A stretch of DNA of 31,340 nucleotides from Nymphaea colorata (lineage: Eukaryota; Streptophyta; Magnoliopsida; Nymphaeales; Nymphaeaceae), in assembly GCF_008831285.2 (NCBI RefSeq), contig NW_022204855.1:1-31340 (forward strand), read 5' to 3'. A program made the position numbers and the translations under genes. The notes under the pieces are model-generated. The model ran no database searches. It saw only the letters and a list, made by a program, of their open reading frames with translations, and was not told the DNA's origin. How positions within the stretch are numbered: the stretch's first letter is position 1; each line of letters begins with the position of its first letter. Positions 10,126-21,981 of the stretch are shown here, one piece after another.

Positions 10126-11867
10126 ATGTACCGAGACTCCTCAATAAAAAAGTCGCAGAAATCCCCCAACGATAAGCTGCTCAAATCCGTATACAGCAAG
10201 CAGAAGTCGAAATCGGAATACTCGCCCAGCAACAACCGCTCCATCAGCAAGGAGCAGATCAAGCAGCAGATCAAGAAGGTAGTATACAACACCCACCAAT
10301 CCCAGGAAAGACAACTCCCCTCCAGACACTGCTCCGACTACCGCGAACCGCCCATCAACAACAACCAAGAACCCAACCGACCCAACATACGCACCAGCCT
10401 CACCCCTAAAAACTTCCACTACCCCAAAAAGACCTCAGAACGGGAGGTCAAGACCTCCAAGGCCGCCGACGCCAAGTGCAAGGAACTGTTCGTGAGCACC
10501 GGCCGCTACGGTACTTGAGTTGATACCTAGCTAGATTTAAAACAACTGTTCGATCGGAGGCGGTAGGAAGAGCCCAAGGACAAGTCCTCAGTCATCCAGG
10601 AAAAGGAGAAGGCCGCCAGCATGCAGAAACGGCAACCGCTCAGCCACAGCAAGTACACCGAGGAGGAAACCATCAACATCCACGAAAAGAATAGGGATGA
10701 GTGCAGCTTCAACGTACGCAACTACCTCACTGCCGACGAGTACAGCAAATTCGGAGAACGCTTCCCCGAGAATTTCAAGAGGATTGGACTACTGGGCCGA
10801 GGAGGTTTCAGCGTGGTGTGGCTGGGCGTCCACCGATCATCAAAGCGAAAAGTGGCAATAAAGCAAATCCTGACTAAAAACCCGCACGAACCCATCTGAA
10901 GGAGATCTGGTTCGGCTCCTACTTCTTCGAGAAGGGCGGCGAGGCCAGAGAGGAATTCGAAAACCACATCGGCATTAACAACATCTGCAGGCTGTACTCG
11001 CACGAGATCCGGACGGTCGACTCGTGGCTCTACTACGAGGTGTGCTAGTAGTCGCTGGGCAGTTGTCTCTTCGAGCTGAAGGGCGAGAACATCAACGGAG
11101 AGCGTTTCTACCGCGTACGGGATGGTGATGTAGATCGTGTACAAGGAGCTGATCCACCGGATGGTGGAGAACCAGAACGAGCTGAAGATCCTGATGATGG
11201 AGGTGTGCAAGGCGCTCTTCCTGATCAACAGCCACAACATCGTCCACTCCGACCTCAAGACCGAAAACATCCTCCTCCGCACCAAGCGGGAAGACGATAC
11301 GCGCGACGTCAGCTTCATCAGAGGGGTCAAATTGATCGACTTCGGCAGCAGCTTCCTCTTCACCAACTTGAAACAGTTCTCCATGGCCACTCCAGAGTAC
11401 ATGCCTCCTGAAATTTTGAACTACATCCTCTTCCAGAACAAGCTGGACTACGACGAACAGATGCTCAAGAAGATGGAGAAGTACAAGAACCCCTGGATCA
11501 TCGATATCTGGAGTCTCGGCTGCATCATCCTGGAGATCGTCACTGGGGTGCCGCTGTGGATGAGCATAGAGACCAAGATCGACGATAAACAGATGCCAAG
11601 AGTGACAGGACTATTCGCAGTAAAGAATAGAGTCTTCTCCAAGATCATCCAGAAGCAGATAGAAGTAGTCAACAACCTCGACTACCACCTCGACCACCAT
11701 GTACAGCGCATGCCATTTAGAACTACTCGGGAATCCGCGTCAAGGAGGACATTCGGAGAGTGCTCAAGAGGATGCTGGACCTGAACCCATAGGATAGAAT
11801 ATCTCCGTTTGAGGTACTCACTCACTTCGGAGTCAACTGCTAACCGCTTAGGATTCCTTCTTATTGA
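10126..11867 (+). CDS. Protein kinase with basic low-complexity N-terminus
   Basis: About 559 residues. Roughly the first 190 are basic, Ser/Gln/Asn-rich and probably disordered. The kinase domain follows: LLGRGGFSVVWLG, VAIKQIL, NIVHSDLKTENILL (HSD in place of HRD), KLIDFGSSF, MATPEYMPPEIL, IDIWSLGCIILEI, LDLNPEDRISPFE. The HSDLK-x-EN pattern is shared with DYRK/CLK/SRPK-type CMGC kinases, but I cannot place it firmly. Introns: 10511-10534 (24 nt; a 20-nt alternative breaks the frame), 11115-11133 (19 nt), 11701-11720 (20 nt). One base is missing near 10891-10898, where the unrepaired frame hits TGA inside the domain between HEPI and KEIWFG. The C-terminal end, taken as TGA at 11865-11867, is uncertain; another GT...AG pair lies at 11832-11851. 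Confidence 0.85.
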
Positions 11868-12003
11868 TTTTTGCAAGGGAGTGTCATCGCCAATCATACA
11901 GCTGCATATTAATCACATTAAAAAAGTCTTATTTTACTTCTTCTCCTTTGGGAAATGATGGTAAAGGGATTGAGTATTTGATTGCGAAAATATGGATAGA
12001 TTA

Positions 12004-12351
12004 TCAAAATGGACGATTGGCGTAGTAGGGAGAAGGCGTTGGAGGGTATGTTACTGGGTAAGGCGAGTATGGAGCAACTGGGTAGGGTCCACCGATGCAG
12101 GGGTCAGGATAGACTGGAAACTGATGCTGCACGTACAGTCCCATCCAAGTGGGGTGGCAGCAGGTGCAGCCAATACAGAGGAAGTTGCATCCCAGCCCTG
12201 ACTGTTGGAAGCAGTAGCAGCAATTGGGGTCAAACTGCTCCATGAGGAATCCCTTGCAGCACCAAAACCCACAGCATCCCAGCAGCATCCCCACTCCGTT
12301 GCATCTGCCGATCCCGCACCAGCAAGACTAACAGGGATAGCACTCGCTCAT
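12004..12351 (-). CDS. Cys-rich small protein with Pro/Tyr tail
   Basis: 115 residues with about 18 cysteines packed in the first 85 (CYPCESCWCGIGRC, GCCGFWCCKG, NCCYCF, CIGCTCC), then a Pro/Tyr-rich tail (PYPVAPYSPYPVTYPP). The Cys-dense part is also hydrophobic (GVGMLLGCCGFWCC), so a membrane-associated or palmitoylated protein is possible. It mirrors in layout the small protein at 2174 (PY-rich region plus Cys cluster, opposite order). One TAG is read as Glu. Start 12351; stop TGA at 12004-12006. Lies 70 bp downstream of the chitinase gene, same strand. Function unknown. Confidence 0.75.
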
Positions 12352-12421
12352 CAATTATAATAAATGCAATATCCAGTATTTGCCAGCTTCAGACATAGTA
12401 ACACAATAAATAAATAGAAGA

Positions 12422-15400
12422 TCACTTGAAAAGAGAACCGTAGCTTTTGCGGAATGGAGCCATAATGGATTATATTATGGTTCCATTCGGATCGTCAAAA
12501 TATTGCCACAACATTATGCCAGTATACCACTTGTTGTAGTTGTACTGGGCGAGGAAAGCTTGCCCCAGAGTGGCTGGGTCGATGTAGGATCGACTGTCAG
12601 ATAGTATGCTTGCTGGCTTCCCCACCACAACTTTGTTGCTGGGGACGCCCTTCGCTATAATCTCGTTCACTGAAGTGCTCGTGTAGCTGCCGCCTGATGT
12701 GTTGAAGAGAGAACGTGAGGTATTGTAGGTGTTGTAGCTGCTCTGTCCGTAGAAGAGAACGTTGTAGAAAGAGATGGCACTGCCTGCCAGCTTGTGAACC
12801 TGGTTGTAGGCGCCCTTGGGGTAGGAAGAGCTAAAGAAGGACGCCAGTGGTGAATGGGTGATGAGCAATTTGGGAGCAAGGCTCTTGAGCGTGAGGGTGA
12901 AGTTGGCAAGCCAGCTCTCCCCCACTCCATTCATGAAGGAATATTGATCGTTCCAGTTGATGTCCACCCCGTCGAAGCCGTAGCTGACAGCGTAGGTGGC
13001 TAGCTTCTGCGCAGTAGTGACAGGATTTGCACCGACTGTTGCTGGCAGCTCCATCTTTCCGAACACACCTAGCATCAGCTTGATGCCCTTTGATGCATAA
13101 ATCTGCTTGATGTTGGTCCTGATGGCAGAGTCAGTGGAGCCAAACTGGGAACGCCTCCCGAAATAGGCAGTGGGATTGTGCCAAAGTACGGCTGAGTCAG
13201 TCGGCCCATAGTAGCTGGTCCAGTAGCCAAGACAAATGTGATTGTAGATGTTGGTAGGAGCATAACCAGGTATGCCTAGTGATCTAGCCAATCCCTTTAT
13301 AGTGCTCCAGTCAATAATCCTGCTGATGTAGCTGAATCTAATAGGAAAACTTCCGACTGACGAATTAGTGGTCCCATTGGTAGAGTTAGTTGTGGAATTA
13401 GTAGTGGTGTTTGTATTGGTGGTATTAGTTGTGTTGGTATTGGTGGTGTTGGTTGTATTGCTGTTGGTGGTATTTGTGTTTGTGGTGTTTGTTGTATTGG
13501 TGGTGGAGTTTGTGGTGGTATTGGTATTGGTTGTGTTTGTGCCGTTCTTGATGAGGTTAATGAGGGCGTCGATGGACCCCGCGACTATGGCTCCGTTGGG
13601 GTCCGAAGAATACTGCCAGAACATAACGCCCGCCTTCCATCCGTTGAACTTATAATTGGCCACGAACGCACTGCTCAGCTGGGAAGCAGTCATGTAGGAA
13701 TTCTTCGCAGCGTCATTGATGCCGGCTGCCTTCCCCACCACTATCTTGTTGCTCGGCACTCCTCTAGCGATGATCTCGTTAACCGATGTTCCTGGCGCCC
13801 ACCCTCCCGAGCTGTTGAAGAGGCCTGCGGATGAGTTGTAGGAAGTGGAGTCCTGGTTGTAGAACTGGACGTTGTAAAACTGGATCATGGGCCCAATAGC
13901 TTTTTATATGGCGAGGTAAGCGTTTTTAGGGTAATGGGCAGTGCCTCCGAAGTAAGGCGCCTGGGGAGCGTGGGTGATGATGGCACTGGGTAGGATGTTC
14001 CTGAGGACGGTGGTGAAGGTGATCAACCACTGCTCGCCTACGCCTGACTGGAAGGCCGTCGTGTCTTCCCAATCGATGTCAACTCCGTCTAGGTTATTGC
14101 TGGCCACAAAGTCCGCTAGGCGCTGCGCGTAAAAGGTGGGATCGTAGCCGGAAGTGGTGGGGGTTTCGGTGGAGCCGAATGCGCTCACCATCAGTCTAAT
14201 GCCGTTGTCGTTGTAGATCTTCTTGAGGTTGGCCTTTATGGCTGTGTCGGTGTTTCCGAAGAGGGGACTGAGGTAGGTCTTGGAGTTGTTCCACACGTAG
14301 GCTGCGTCAACGGGACCCTGGTTAATCGTCCAGAAGGTCAGGCAGATGTAGTTGTACTTGTGCGGAGCGGCGTACCCAGGCACTCCCAAGGACTTCGCAA
14401 TCCCCTGAGGCGAACTCCAATCATTAAGAATGTTGATGTACCCGAACCTCACAGGATAGTCGATAGGCGGACCGGTATAGTTTTTGGTTGCATTTGTATT
14501 GGTGGTATTAGTTGTGTTGGTATTGGTGGTGTTGGTTGTATTGCTGTTGGTGGTATTTGTGTTTGTGGTGTTTGTTGTATTGGTGGTGGAGTTTGTGGTG
14601 GTATTGGTATTGGTTGTGTTTGTGCCGTTCTTGATGAGGTTAATGAGGGCGTCGATGGACCCCGCGACTATGGCTCCGTTGGGGTCCGAAGAATACTGCC
14701 AGAACATAACGCCCGCCTTCCATCCGTTGAACTTATAATTGGCCACGAACGCACTGCTCAGCTGGGAAGCAGTCATGTAGGAATTCTTCGCAGCGTCATT
14801 GATGCCGGCTGCCTTCCCCACCACTATCTTGTTGCTCGGCACTCCTCTAGCGATGATCTCGTTAACCGATGTTCCTGGCGCCCACCCTCCCGAGCTGTTG
14901 AAGAGGCCTGCGGATGAGTTGTAGGAAGTGGAGTCCTGGTTGTAGAACTGGACGTTGTAAAACTGGATCATGGGCCCAATAGCTTTTTATATGGCGAGGT
15001 AAGCGTTTTTAGGGTAATGGGCAGTGCCTCCGAAGTAAGGCGCCTGGGGAGCGTGGGTGATGATGGCACTGGGTAGGATGTTCCTGAGGACGGTGGTGAA
15101 GGTGATCAACCACTGCTCGCCTACGCCTGACTGGAAGGCCGTCGTGTCTTCCCAATCGATGTCAACTCCGTCTAGGTTATTGCTGGCCACAAAGTCCGCT
15201 AGGCGCTGCGCGTAAAAGGTGGGATCGTAGCCGGAAGTGGTGGGGGTTTCGGTGGAGCCGAATGCGCTCACCATCAGTCTAATGCCGTTGTCGTTGTAGA
15301 TCTTCTTGAGGTTGGCCTTTATGGCTGTGTCGGTGTTTCCGAAGAGGGGACTGAGGTAGGTCTTGGAGTTGTTCCACACGTAGGCTGCGTCAACGGGACC

Positions 15401-18400
15401 CTGGTTAATCGTCCAGAAGGTCAGGCAGATGTAGTTGTACTTGTGCGGAGCGGCGTACCCAGGCACTCCCAAGGACTTCGCAATCCCCTGAGGCGAACTC
15501 CAATCATTAAGAATGTTGATGTACCCGAACCTCACAGGATAGTCGATAGGCGGACCGGTATAGTTTTTGGTTGCATTTGTATTGGTGGTATTAGTTGTGT
15601 TGGTATTGGTGGTGTTGGTTGTATTGCTGTTGGTGGTATTTGTGTTTGTGGTGTTTGTTGTATTGGTGGTGGAGTTTGTGGTGGTATTGGTATTGGTTGT
15701 GTTTGTGCCGTTCTTGATGAGGTTAATGAGGGCGTCGATGGACCCCGCGACTATGGCTCCGTTGGGGTCCGAAGAATACTGCCAGAACATAACGCCCGCC
15801 TTCCATCCGTTGAACTTATAATTGGCCACGAACGCACTGCTCAGCTGGGAAGCAGTCATGTAGGAATTCTTCGCAGCGTCATTGATGCCGGCTGCCTTCC
15901 CCACCACTATCTTGTTGCTCGGCACTCCTCTAGCGATGATCTCGTTAACCGATGTTCCTGGCGCCCACCCTCCCGAGCTGTTGAAGAGGCCTGCGGATGA
16001 GTTGTAGGAAGTGGAGTCCTGGTTGTAGAACTGGACGTTGTAAAACTGGATCATGGGCCCAATAGCTTTTTATATGGCGAGGTAAGCGTTTTTAGGGTAA
16101 TGGGCAGTGCCTCCGAAGTAAGGCGCCTGGGGAGCGTGGGTGATGATGGCACTGGGTAGGATGTTCCTGAGGACGGTGGTGAAGGTGATCAACCACTGCT
16201 CGCCTACGCCTGACTGGAAGGCCGTCGTGTCTTCCCAATCGATGTCAACTCCGTCTAGGTTATTGCTGGCCACAAAGTCCGCTAGGCGCTGCGCGTAAAA
16301 GGTGGGATCGTAGCCGGAAGTGGTGGGGGTTTCGGTGGAGCCGAATGCGCTCACCATCAGTCTAATGCCGTTGTCGTTGTAGATCTTCTTGAGGTTGGCC
16401 TTTATGGCTGTGTCGGTGTTTCCGAAGAGGGGACTGAGGTAGGTCTTGGAGTTGTTCCACACGTAGGCTGCGTCAACGGGACCCTGGTTAATCGTCCAGA
16501 AGGTCAGGCAGATGTAGTTGTACTTGTGCGGAGCGGCGTACCCAGGCACTCCCAAGGACTTCGCAATCCCCTGAGGCGAACTCCAATCATTAAGAATGTT
16601 GATGTACCCGAACCTCACAGGATAGTCGATAGGCGGACCGGTATAGTTTTTGGTTGCATTTGTATTGGTGGTATTAGTTGTGTTGGTATTGGTGGTGTTG
16701 GTTGTATTGCTGTTGGTGGTATTTGTGTTTGTGGTGTTTGTTGTATTGGTGGTGGAGTTTGTGGTGGTATTGGTATTGGTTGTGTTTGTGCCGTTCTTGA
16801 TGAGGTTAATGAGGGCGTCGATGGACCCCGCGACTATGGCTCCGTTGGGGTCCGAAGAATACTGCCAGAACATAACGCCCGCCTTCCATCCGTTGAACTT
16901 ATAATTGGCCACGAACGCACTGCTCAGCTGGGAAGCAGTCATGTAGGAATTCTTCGCAGCGTCATTGATGCCGGCTGCCTTCCCCACCACTATCTTGTTG
17001 CTCGGCACTCCTCTAGCGATGATCTCGTTAACCGATGTTCCTGGCGCCCACCCTCCCGAGCTGTTGAAGAGGCCTGCGGATGAGTTGTAGGAAGTGGAGT
17101 CCTGGTTGTAGAACTGGACGTTGTAAAACTGGATCATGGGCCCAATAGCTTTTTATATGGCGAGGTAAGCGTTTTTAGGGTAATGGGCAGTGCCTCCGAA
17201 GTAAGGCGCCTGGGGAGCGTGGGTGATGATGGCACTGGGTAGGATGTTCCTGAGGACGGTGGTGAAGGTGATCAACCACTGCTCGCCTACGCCTGACTGG
17301 AAGGCCGTCGTGTCTTCCCAATCGATGTCAACTCCGTCTAGGTTATTGCTGGCCACAAAGTCCGCTAGGCGCTGCGCGTAAAAGGTGGGATCGTAGCCGG
17401 AAGTGGTGGGGGTTTCGGTGGAGCCGAATGCGCTCACCATCAGTCTAATGCCGTTGTCGTTGTAGATCTTCTTGAGGTTGGCCTTTATGGCTGTGTCGGT
17501 GTTTCCGAAGAGGGGACTGAGGTAGGTCTTGGAGTTGTTCCACACGTAGGCTGCGTCAACGGGACCCTGGTTAATCGTCCAGAAGGTCAGGCAGATGTAG
17601 TTGTACTTGTGCGGAGCGGCGTACCCAGGCACTCCCAAGGACTTCGCAATCCCCTGAGGCGAACTCCAATCATTAAGAATGTTGATGTACCCGAACCTCA
17701 CAGGATAGTCGATAGGCGGACCGGTATAGTTTTTGGTTGCATTTGTATTGGTGGTATTAGTTGTGTTGGTATTGGTGGTGTTGGTTGTATTGTTGTTGGT
17801 GGTATTTGTGTTTGTGGTGTTTGTTGTATTGGTGGTGGAGTTTGTGGTGGTATTGGTATTGGTTGTGTTTGTGCCGTTCTTGATGAGGTTAATGAGGGCG
17901 TCGATGGACCCCGCGACTATGGCTCCGTTGGGGTCCGAAGAATACTGCCAGAACATAACGCCCGCCTTCCATCCGTTGAACTTATAATTGGCCACGAACG
18001 CACTGCTCAGCTGGGAAGCAGTCATGTAGGAATTCTTCGCAGCGTCATTGATGCCGGCTGCCTTCCCCACCACTATCTTGTTGCTCGGCACTCCTCTAGC
18101 GATGATCTCGTTAACCGATGTTCCTGGCGCCCACCCTCCCGAGCTGTTGAAGAGGCCTGCGGATGAGTTGTAGGAAGTGGAGTCCTGGTTGTAGAACTGG
18201 ACGTTGTAAAACTGGATCATGGGCCCAATAGCTTTTTATATGGCGAGGTAAGCGTTTTTAGGGTAATGGGCAGTGCCTCCGAAGTAAGGCGCCTGGGGAG
18301 CGTGGGTGATGATGGCACTGGGTAGGATGTTCCTGAGGACGGTGGTGAAGGTGATCAACCACTGCTCGCCTACGCCTGACTGGAAGGCCGTCGTGTCTTC

Positions 18401-18877
18401 CCAATCGATGTCAACTCCGTCTAGGTTATTGCTGGCCACAAAGTCCGCTAGGCGCTGCGCGTAAAAGGTGGGATCGTAGCCGGAAGTGGTGGGGGTTTCG
18501 GTGGAGCCGAATGCGCTCACCATCAGTCTAATGCCGTTGTCGTTGTAGATCTTCTTGAGGTTGGCCTTTATGGCTGTGTCGGTGTTTCCGAAGAGGGGAC
18601 TGAGGTAGGTCTTGGAGTTGTTCCACACGTAGGCTGCGTCAACGGGACCCTGGTTAATCGTCCAGAAGGTCAGGCAGATGTAGTTGTACTTGTGCGGAGC
18701 GGCGTACCCAGGCACTCCCAAGGACTTCGCAATCCCCTGAGGCGAACTCCAATCATTAAGAATGTTGATGTACCCGAACCTCACAGGATAGTCGATAGGC
18801 GGAACAGAGCTTGTTACTACGATATTTGAGGCCAGGATAGATGGGATTGTGAGGGTGAGAATTAAGATTAATATCAT
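12422..18877 (-). CDS. Giant secreted six-domain GH18 chitinase
   Basis: 2151 residues in one intronless frame from 18877 to TGA at 12422-12424; six TAA codons (for example LAI-E-KAIGP at each repeat) are read as Glu. Signal peptide MILILILTLTIPSILA. Five nearly identical GH18 domains begin at residues 26, 387, 748, 1109 and 1470. Each has LDGVDIDWED with the catalytic Glu (E160, 521, 882, 1243, 1604), SAFG on strand 3, VQFYN on strand 6 and GVMFWQYSSDPN on strand 8, as in hevamine-type chitinases. Domains are joined by about 51-residue Asn/Thr linkers full of N-glycosylation sequons. Domain six (about 1846-2140) is divergent, with DGVDINWN in place of DGVDIDWE. Likely hydrolyses chitin outside the cell or in a food vacuole. 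An upstream in-frame Met at 18895 is possible but would bury the signal peptide. Confidence 0.92.
13430..18800. repeat. 1083-bp tandem repeat inside the chitinase gene
   Basis: About 4.9 copies of a 1083-bp unit (361 codons). Equivalent points recur at 13904, 14987, 16070, 17153 and 18236. The copies look identical apart from a C-to-T change near 17792 that turns Ser to Asn in the fourth linker. Units keep frame, so copy number can change without breaking the gene. Near-perfect identity means recent amplification or ongoing homogenisation, and the true copy number may differ from the assembly. Confidence 0.97.
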
Positions 18878-19188
18878 TTTTTATTTTTCTAACATAGACA
18901 ATTAATAGATGTTATTAAAACGACTGGAAAATCTTCCATCTTTGTATTCTCTCATACCATGAAATTCTTGAGCAAGAGCTGGCATTTTCTACAGATATTA
19001 TCTTCATTAATCGACTACTTTCCATTTTGTAAAGAACATTAATTCTGCAAATCCTTTCTTTAACACTCTTCACATGTTAGTTTTGCTTCCATGTCTTCGC
19101 TCCTTCTCTCCCTTCCTCCATCTAGATATGCCACTTTCTAATGTGATATGATGTTATGAGTGTGATTAGGTATGAAAGGTATGAACAA
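18878..19188. other. Intergenic upstream of chitinase (311 bp)
   Basis: AT-rich gap between Sec61 gamma (minus) and chitinase (minus). No supported gene. Presumed chitinase promoter and Sec61 gamma 3' flank. Confidence 0.5.
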
Positions 19189-19416
19189 TCAGCTGAGGAT
19201 GATGTTGTTGATGGGGATGAAGAGGAGCTTGACGATGTAGCCGATGCCGCCCATGATGGCGAATCCGATGGCGCATGAGGTAGCGATCTTCTTGAACTCT
19301 ACGCTTAATCACTGCTTACCCGAAACGTCTGGCTTCTCGCAAACGTCCAAGAAACGTCTGCTCTCTCCGTAGAACTGCTTGACTCCCTCCACGGCGCCCT
19401 CAATTTATTTGTTCAT
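19189..19416 (-). CDS. SEC61G: Sec61 gamma (SecE-like translocon subunit)
   Basis: 68 residues. Single-span subunit of the ER protein-conducting channel. The sequence shows the family layout: amphipathic [20 protein letters not shown], then [20 protein letters not shown] with the membrane helix and [16 protein letters not shown]. The conserved KPD...EF-x-KIA and IPINNII motifs are clear. A 21-nt intron (19299-19319, GTAAG...GCGTAG, with in-frame TGA) splits a Glu codon between KPDVS and FKKIA. The fourth codon is TAA, read as Glu (MNKEIEG). Start 19416; stop TGA at 19189-19191. The gene is too short and too interrupted to appear as a conventional ORF. Confidence 0.93.
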
Positions 19417-19507
19417 CAATTAAACTATAATCAAACGTGGACTGACCCATCACTATAAATATCAAATACACCCATAAAAATAGATATGCTCAAATAAGTT
19501 GTATCTA

Positions 19508-21916
19508 TCAATGCCGGACTCGCCAAAATTAGTCAAAGTAGACTTCGATGCCGTTGCTCATAATAGAGGTCATGAAAAGAGACTCAGGATGAGCCTATGA
19601 TGTGAAGTTGTCATAACGGTTATCTATGATGAATTGGGTTATTTTTTTGTTCTGCTATCCGTAGAATTTGATGAGATTGAAGCTTTTACCATTGAAGCTC
19701 TAGACATACTCAAGAGAGTAACGATAAACGAAGTTATTATCAGCTTTTAAATGAGAAGATTCGATTCCAGTACGGTCTCTATACTTTTGAATACCCTGCA
19801 TTCCATTAACAGACCACAATCTATAGTAGTCTGATGCGTCTGCATGAGGAGATTTGGAGTCTGCGAGAATTTACTTCTGCTTACGAGCGAGGACGCATTT
19901 GATTGTGTCCATGGGCATCAGGTATTCGCTATTCCATCCGTCGATGAGTCCGTCGCTCTGCATGATGGAGCGGACTTCGTGGTAGGGTCTTGCGTAGAAG
20001 GAGACGAGGAGGTCGAACCACTGCGAGATGAGTTCGTTGCCCCTTTCGGCAGCGATGAAGTTGTTCTCGTAGGGCAGCTGCCACTGCACCTTCGTATTGT
20101 GGACCGCGCTCACCTTCCAGTCGAAGACTCCTCCCCAGTTCGGGTGGAAGTGCATGAACACTTTGGGCAGGTGGCCGTAGCGGTTGAAGATGTACTGGCT
20201 GGGGAACCGCCCTACGTTGACCAGCCAGTCCAGGTTGGTCAGCGGGGCGTAGGAAACGTCGAAGTAAACGCCTCCGTGCTTGACCAGCAGCGCCAGCCTC
20301 ACCAGGTCCGGCTTCGACTGCGGGAAGGTCCTCACTCGCGCCCTCCGCAGAGTGTCGTCGATCTTGTCGATCGTCTCCTTGTCCAAGAACTCGTGCAGGT
20401 TGCTTTCGCTCACAACGTTGAGTTCGAAGCCCGATTCCTTCCCCCTTTTTCGGATGACCTCCACGCAGACCTGGTTGCTGAGCTGCGCGTTCTGGATGCC
20501 GTTGTGCCAGTACACCCAGATCTTCCTGGGCAGCGTGCTCCACGGCGCGGCGGTCGCGTTGACGAACTGTCTTTCGGGGTTGTCGATGATGTAAGGCTCA
20601 TTGCTCTCAGGGAACAGGATGCGCTGGAGGAAGGAACCACGAAGCATAGGGTCACGCTTCCCAGATATAATCTAGTCTACATAAACTGTCATATTATTGT
20701 GAGGAGTTAGTCTTGTGTATTGAATGAAAGGACCAATCATATCTTACAGTTGCTCCTTTGTCTGGAGAGTCATACTGATGAACTGTACATGCGATTGGAC
20801 GTTATCGAACAGTGCCCAAAGCTTAAGTGTAGAAGCCAATTCTGTGATATAGTAAATTCCATAAAAATCGACAGCTAATATCCGATACCTGTAGTTTTTC
20901 TTGAGCTCTTAAAGATTATCAAGCCATTTTTGCTTGCGTTGCAGTATCCTATGCACTGCTATGTGGAAGTAGTCTTTATATAGATTTTTTGGGTTCGCTC
21001 CGAAGAATATTATACCTTTTGATGTTTTACTGACGGTTGAGGGATTTAACAATAAGTAAATGATTTCATCTACGAGAGCAGTCAGAAAGCGAGCCTTCTT
21101 CTTTGCCACGATAAAGTATGGCTGTAAACCTGGAAATATGCGCGTGTATCTTTGCACTTCATACTTTGCAGGCACATTCTCCTTCTGAGAACGAGAACTG
21201 CGTCCAGGATCGTAAAAGGCGAAAAACTCAGGGTCGGCTGATGCACCCCTGCGGGCGTGGACTTCGTTTTTGACGTCCTTCAGCCAGTCGAATGTCTGCG
21301 TGAGACACCCGTACTCCGAAACCATAATTCCGCCGTTTTCGGCAGTGACGAAGAGCAGCACCACCCTCTGCAGCGTTTCCTCGGCCTGTGCTTGGCTCAC
21401 CTTTCCCTCCTTCGCCCTTTCCCCCAACGTTTTCCTAAGGTTCTGCAGCTTGTCGAACCCCTCCGTACTCAGGAACTGTTTGGCATTGTTTACGTCGATC
21501 ACATTTACGTCGAATCCGCTTTTGGCTGCGAAGTATTTATTGTTTTCGTAGTACAGACGGTTCAGGTTGGAGCTGTGTTTCTAAGCAGAAAACAGCCAAA
21601 ACTTTTTCTCAAACTAAAAAAATGGTTCCTTTGTATGCAAGATTTCATTCGATGATTATAACCACTCAGCAATTATTTCCTTAGGGACTCCTATGATCTC
21701 GCTTAATGTAACATCTGATTTAACACTGAAAAAGCAAATAACGATAACTACCAGTACAAGCCCTGTTGCCCACATTGCAAAGCAAATCCATTTATTGGAT
21801 TTATTTTCCTTGGATGCTTATTTGTCTTGATCGAGTCTACAATGTGAGGCTGATTAGTCATCAAAGATCTCATTCTGTTCATCGTCGAGATGTGGCTGTT
21901 CCTTTAGTTATATCAT
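19508..21916 (-). CDS. Two-domain type II membrane glycosyltransferase, copy 1
   Basis: 802 residues, intronless, no frame break. A cytosolic N-tail of about 42 residues, then a membrane helix (residues about 43-65, WICFAMWATGLVLVVIVICF), then lumenal domains, a Golgi type II layout. The C-terminal transferase region has PRKIWVYWHNGIQNAQLSNQ, PDLVRLALLVKHGG and GGVYFDVSY (about 549-557). It matches the capsular polysaccharide synthesis family (Caps_synth, PF05704), distantly GT32-like. An upstream segment repeats the same fold landmarks without the Asp (GGIMVSEYG). The start at 21916 is fixed by an in-frame TGA two codons upstream. TAA/TAG are read as Glu, supported by copies 2 and 3 having GAA/GAG at matching sites. 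Donor and acceptor sugars unknown. Confidence 0.85.
19895..20682. repeat. Homogenised block B, copy 1 (pairs with 22330-23117)
   Basis: 788-bp stretch covering the transferase domain of copy 1, nearly identical to copy 2 at a constant offset of 2435 bp, with only scattered substitutions. Flanking sequence falls quickly to weak similarity, which marks the edges. Confidence 0.85.
21098..21614. repeat. Homogenised block A, copy 1 (pairs with 23520-24040 and 26160-26620)
   Basis: About 517 bp over the degenerate GT domain, near-identical to copy 2 (offset about 2426). Confidence 0.85.
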
Positions 21917-21981
21917 GTATCAATAATCATTATTAATTCTCGAGATGATGTTGCTTTATGATAGCTATAATCAATCATACT

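Noticed and set aside
11832-11851. A further 20-nt intron at the end of the second kinase gene
   Set aside because: The GT...AG pair fits the pattern, but splicing it out would run the frame antisense through the next gene; the unspliced frame stops at once. Left as uncertain.
13368-18166. Plus-strand ORFs rich in Val/Leu or Cys/Gly, repeated every 1083 bp
   Set aside because: They are antisense shadows of the Asn/Thr linker and GH18 domains of the minus-strand chitinase. Their composition is explained by complementing AAT/ACN codons.
13430-18800. CRISPR-like or satellite array
   Set aside because: The repeats are protein-coding, in frame and 1083 bp long with no spacers.
20909-21502. Separate small genes between 19.5 and 27 kb (several ORFs starting at GTG or internal Met)
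   Set aside because: They join into three long frames once TAA/TAG are sense; lengths are exact multiples of three from the in-frame Met to TGA.
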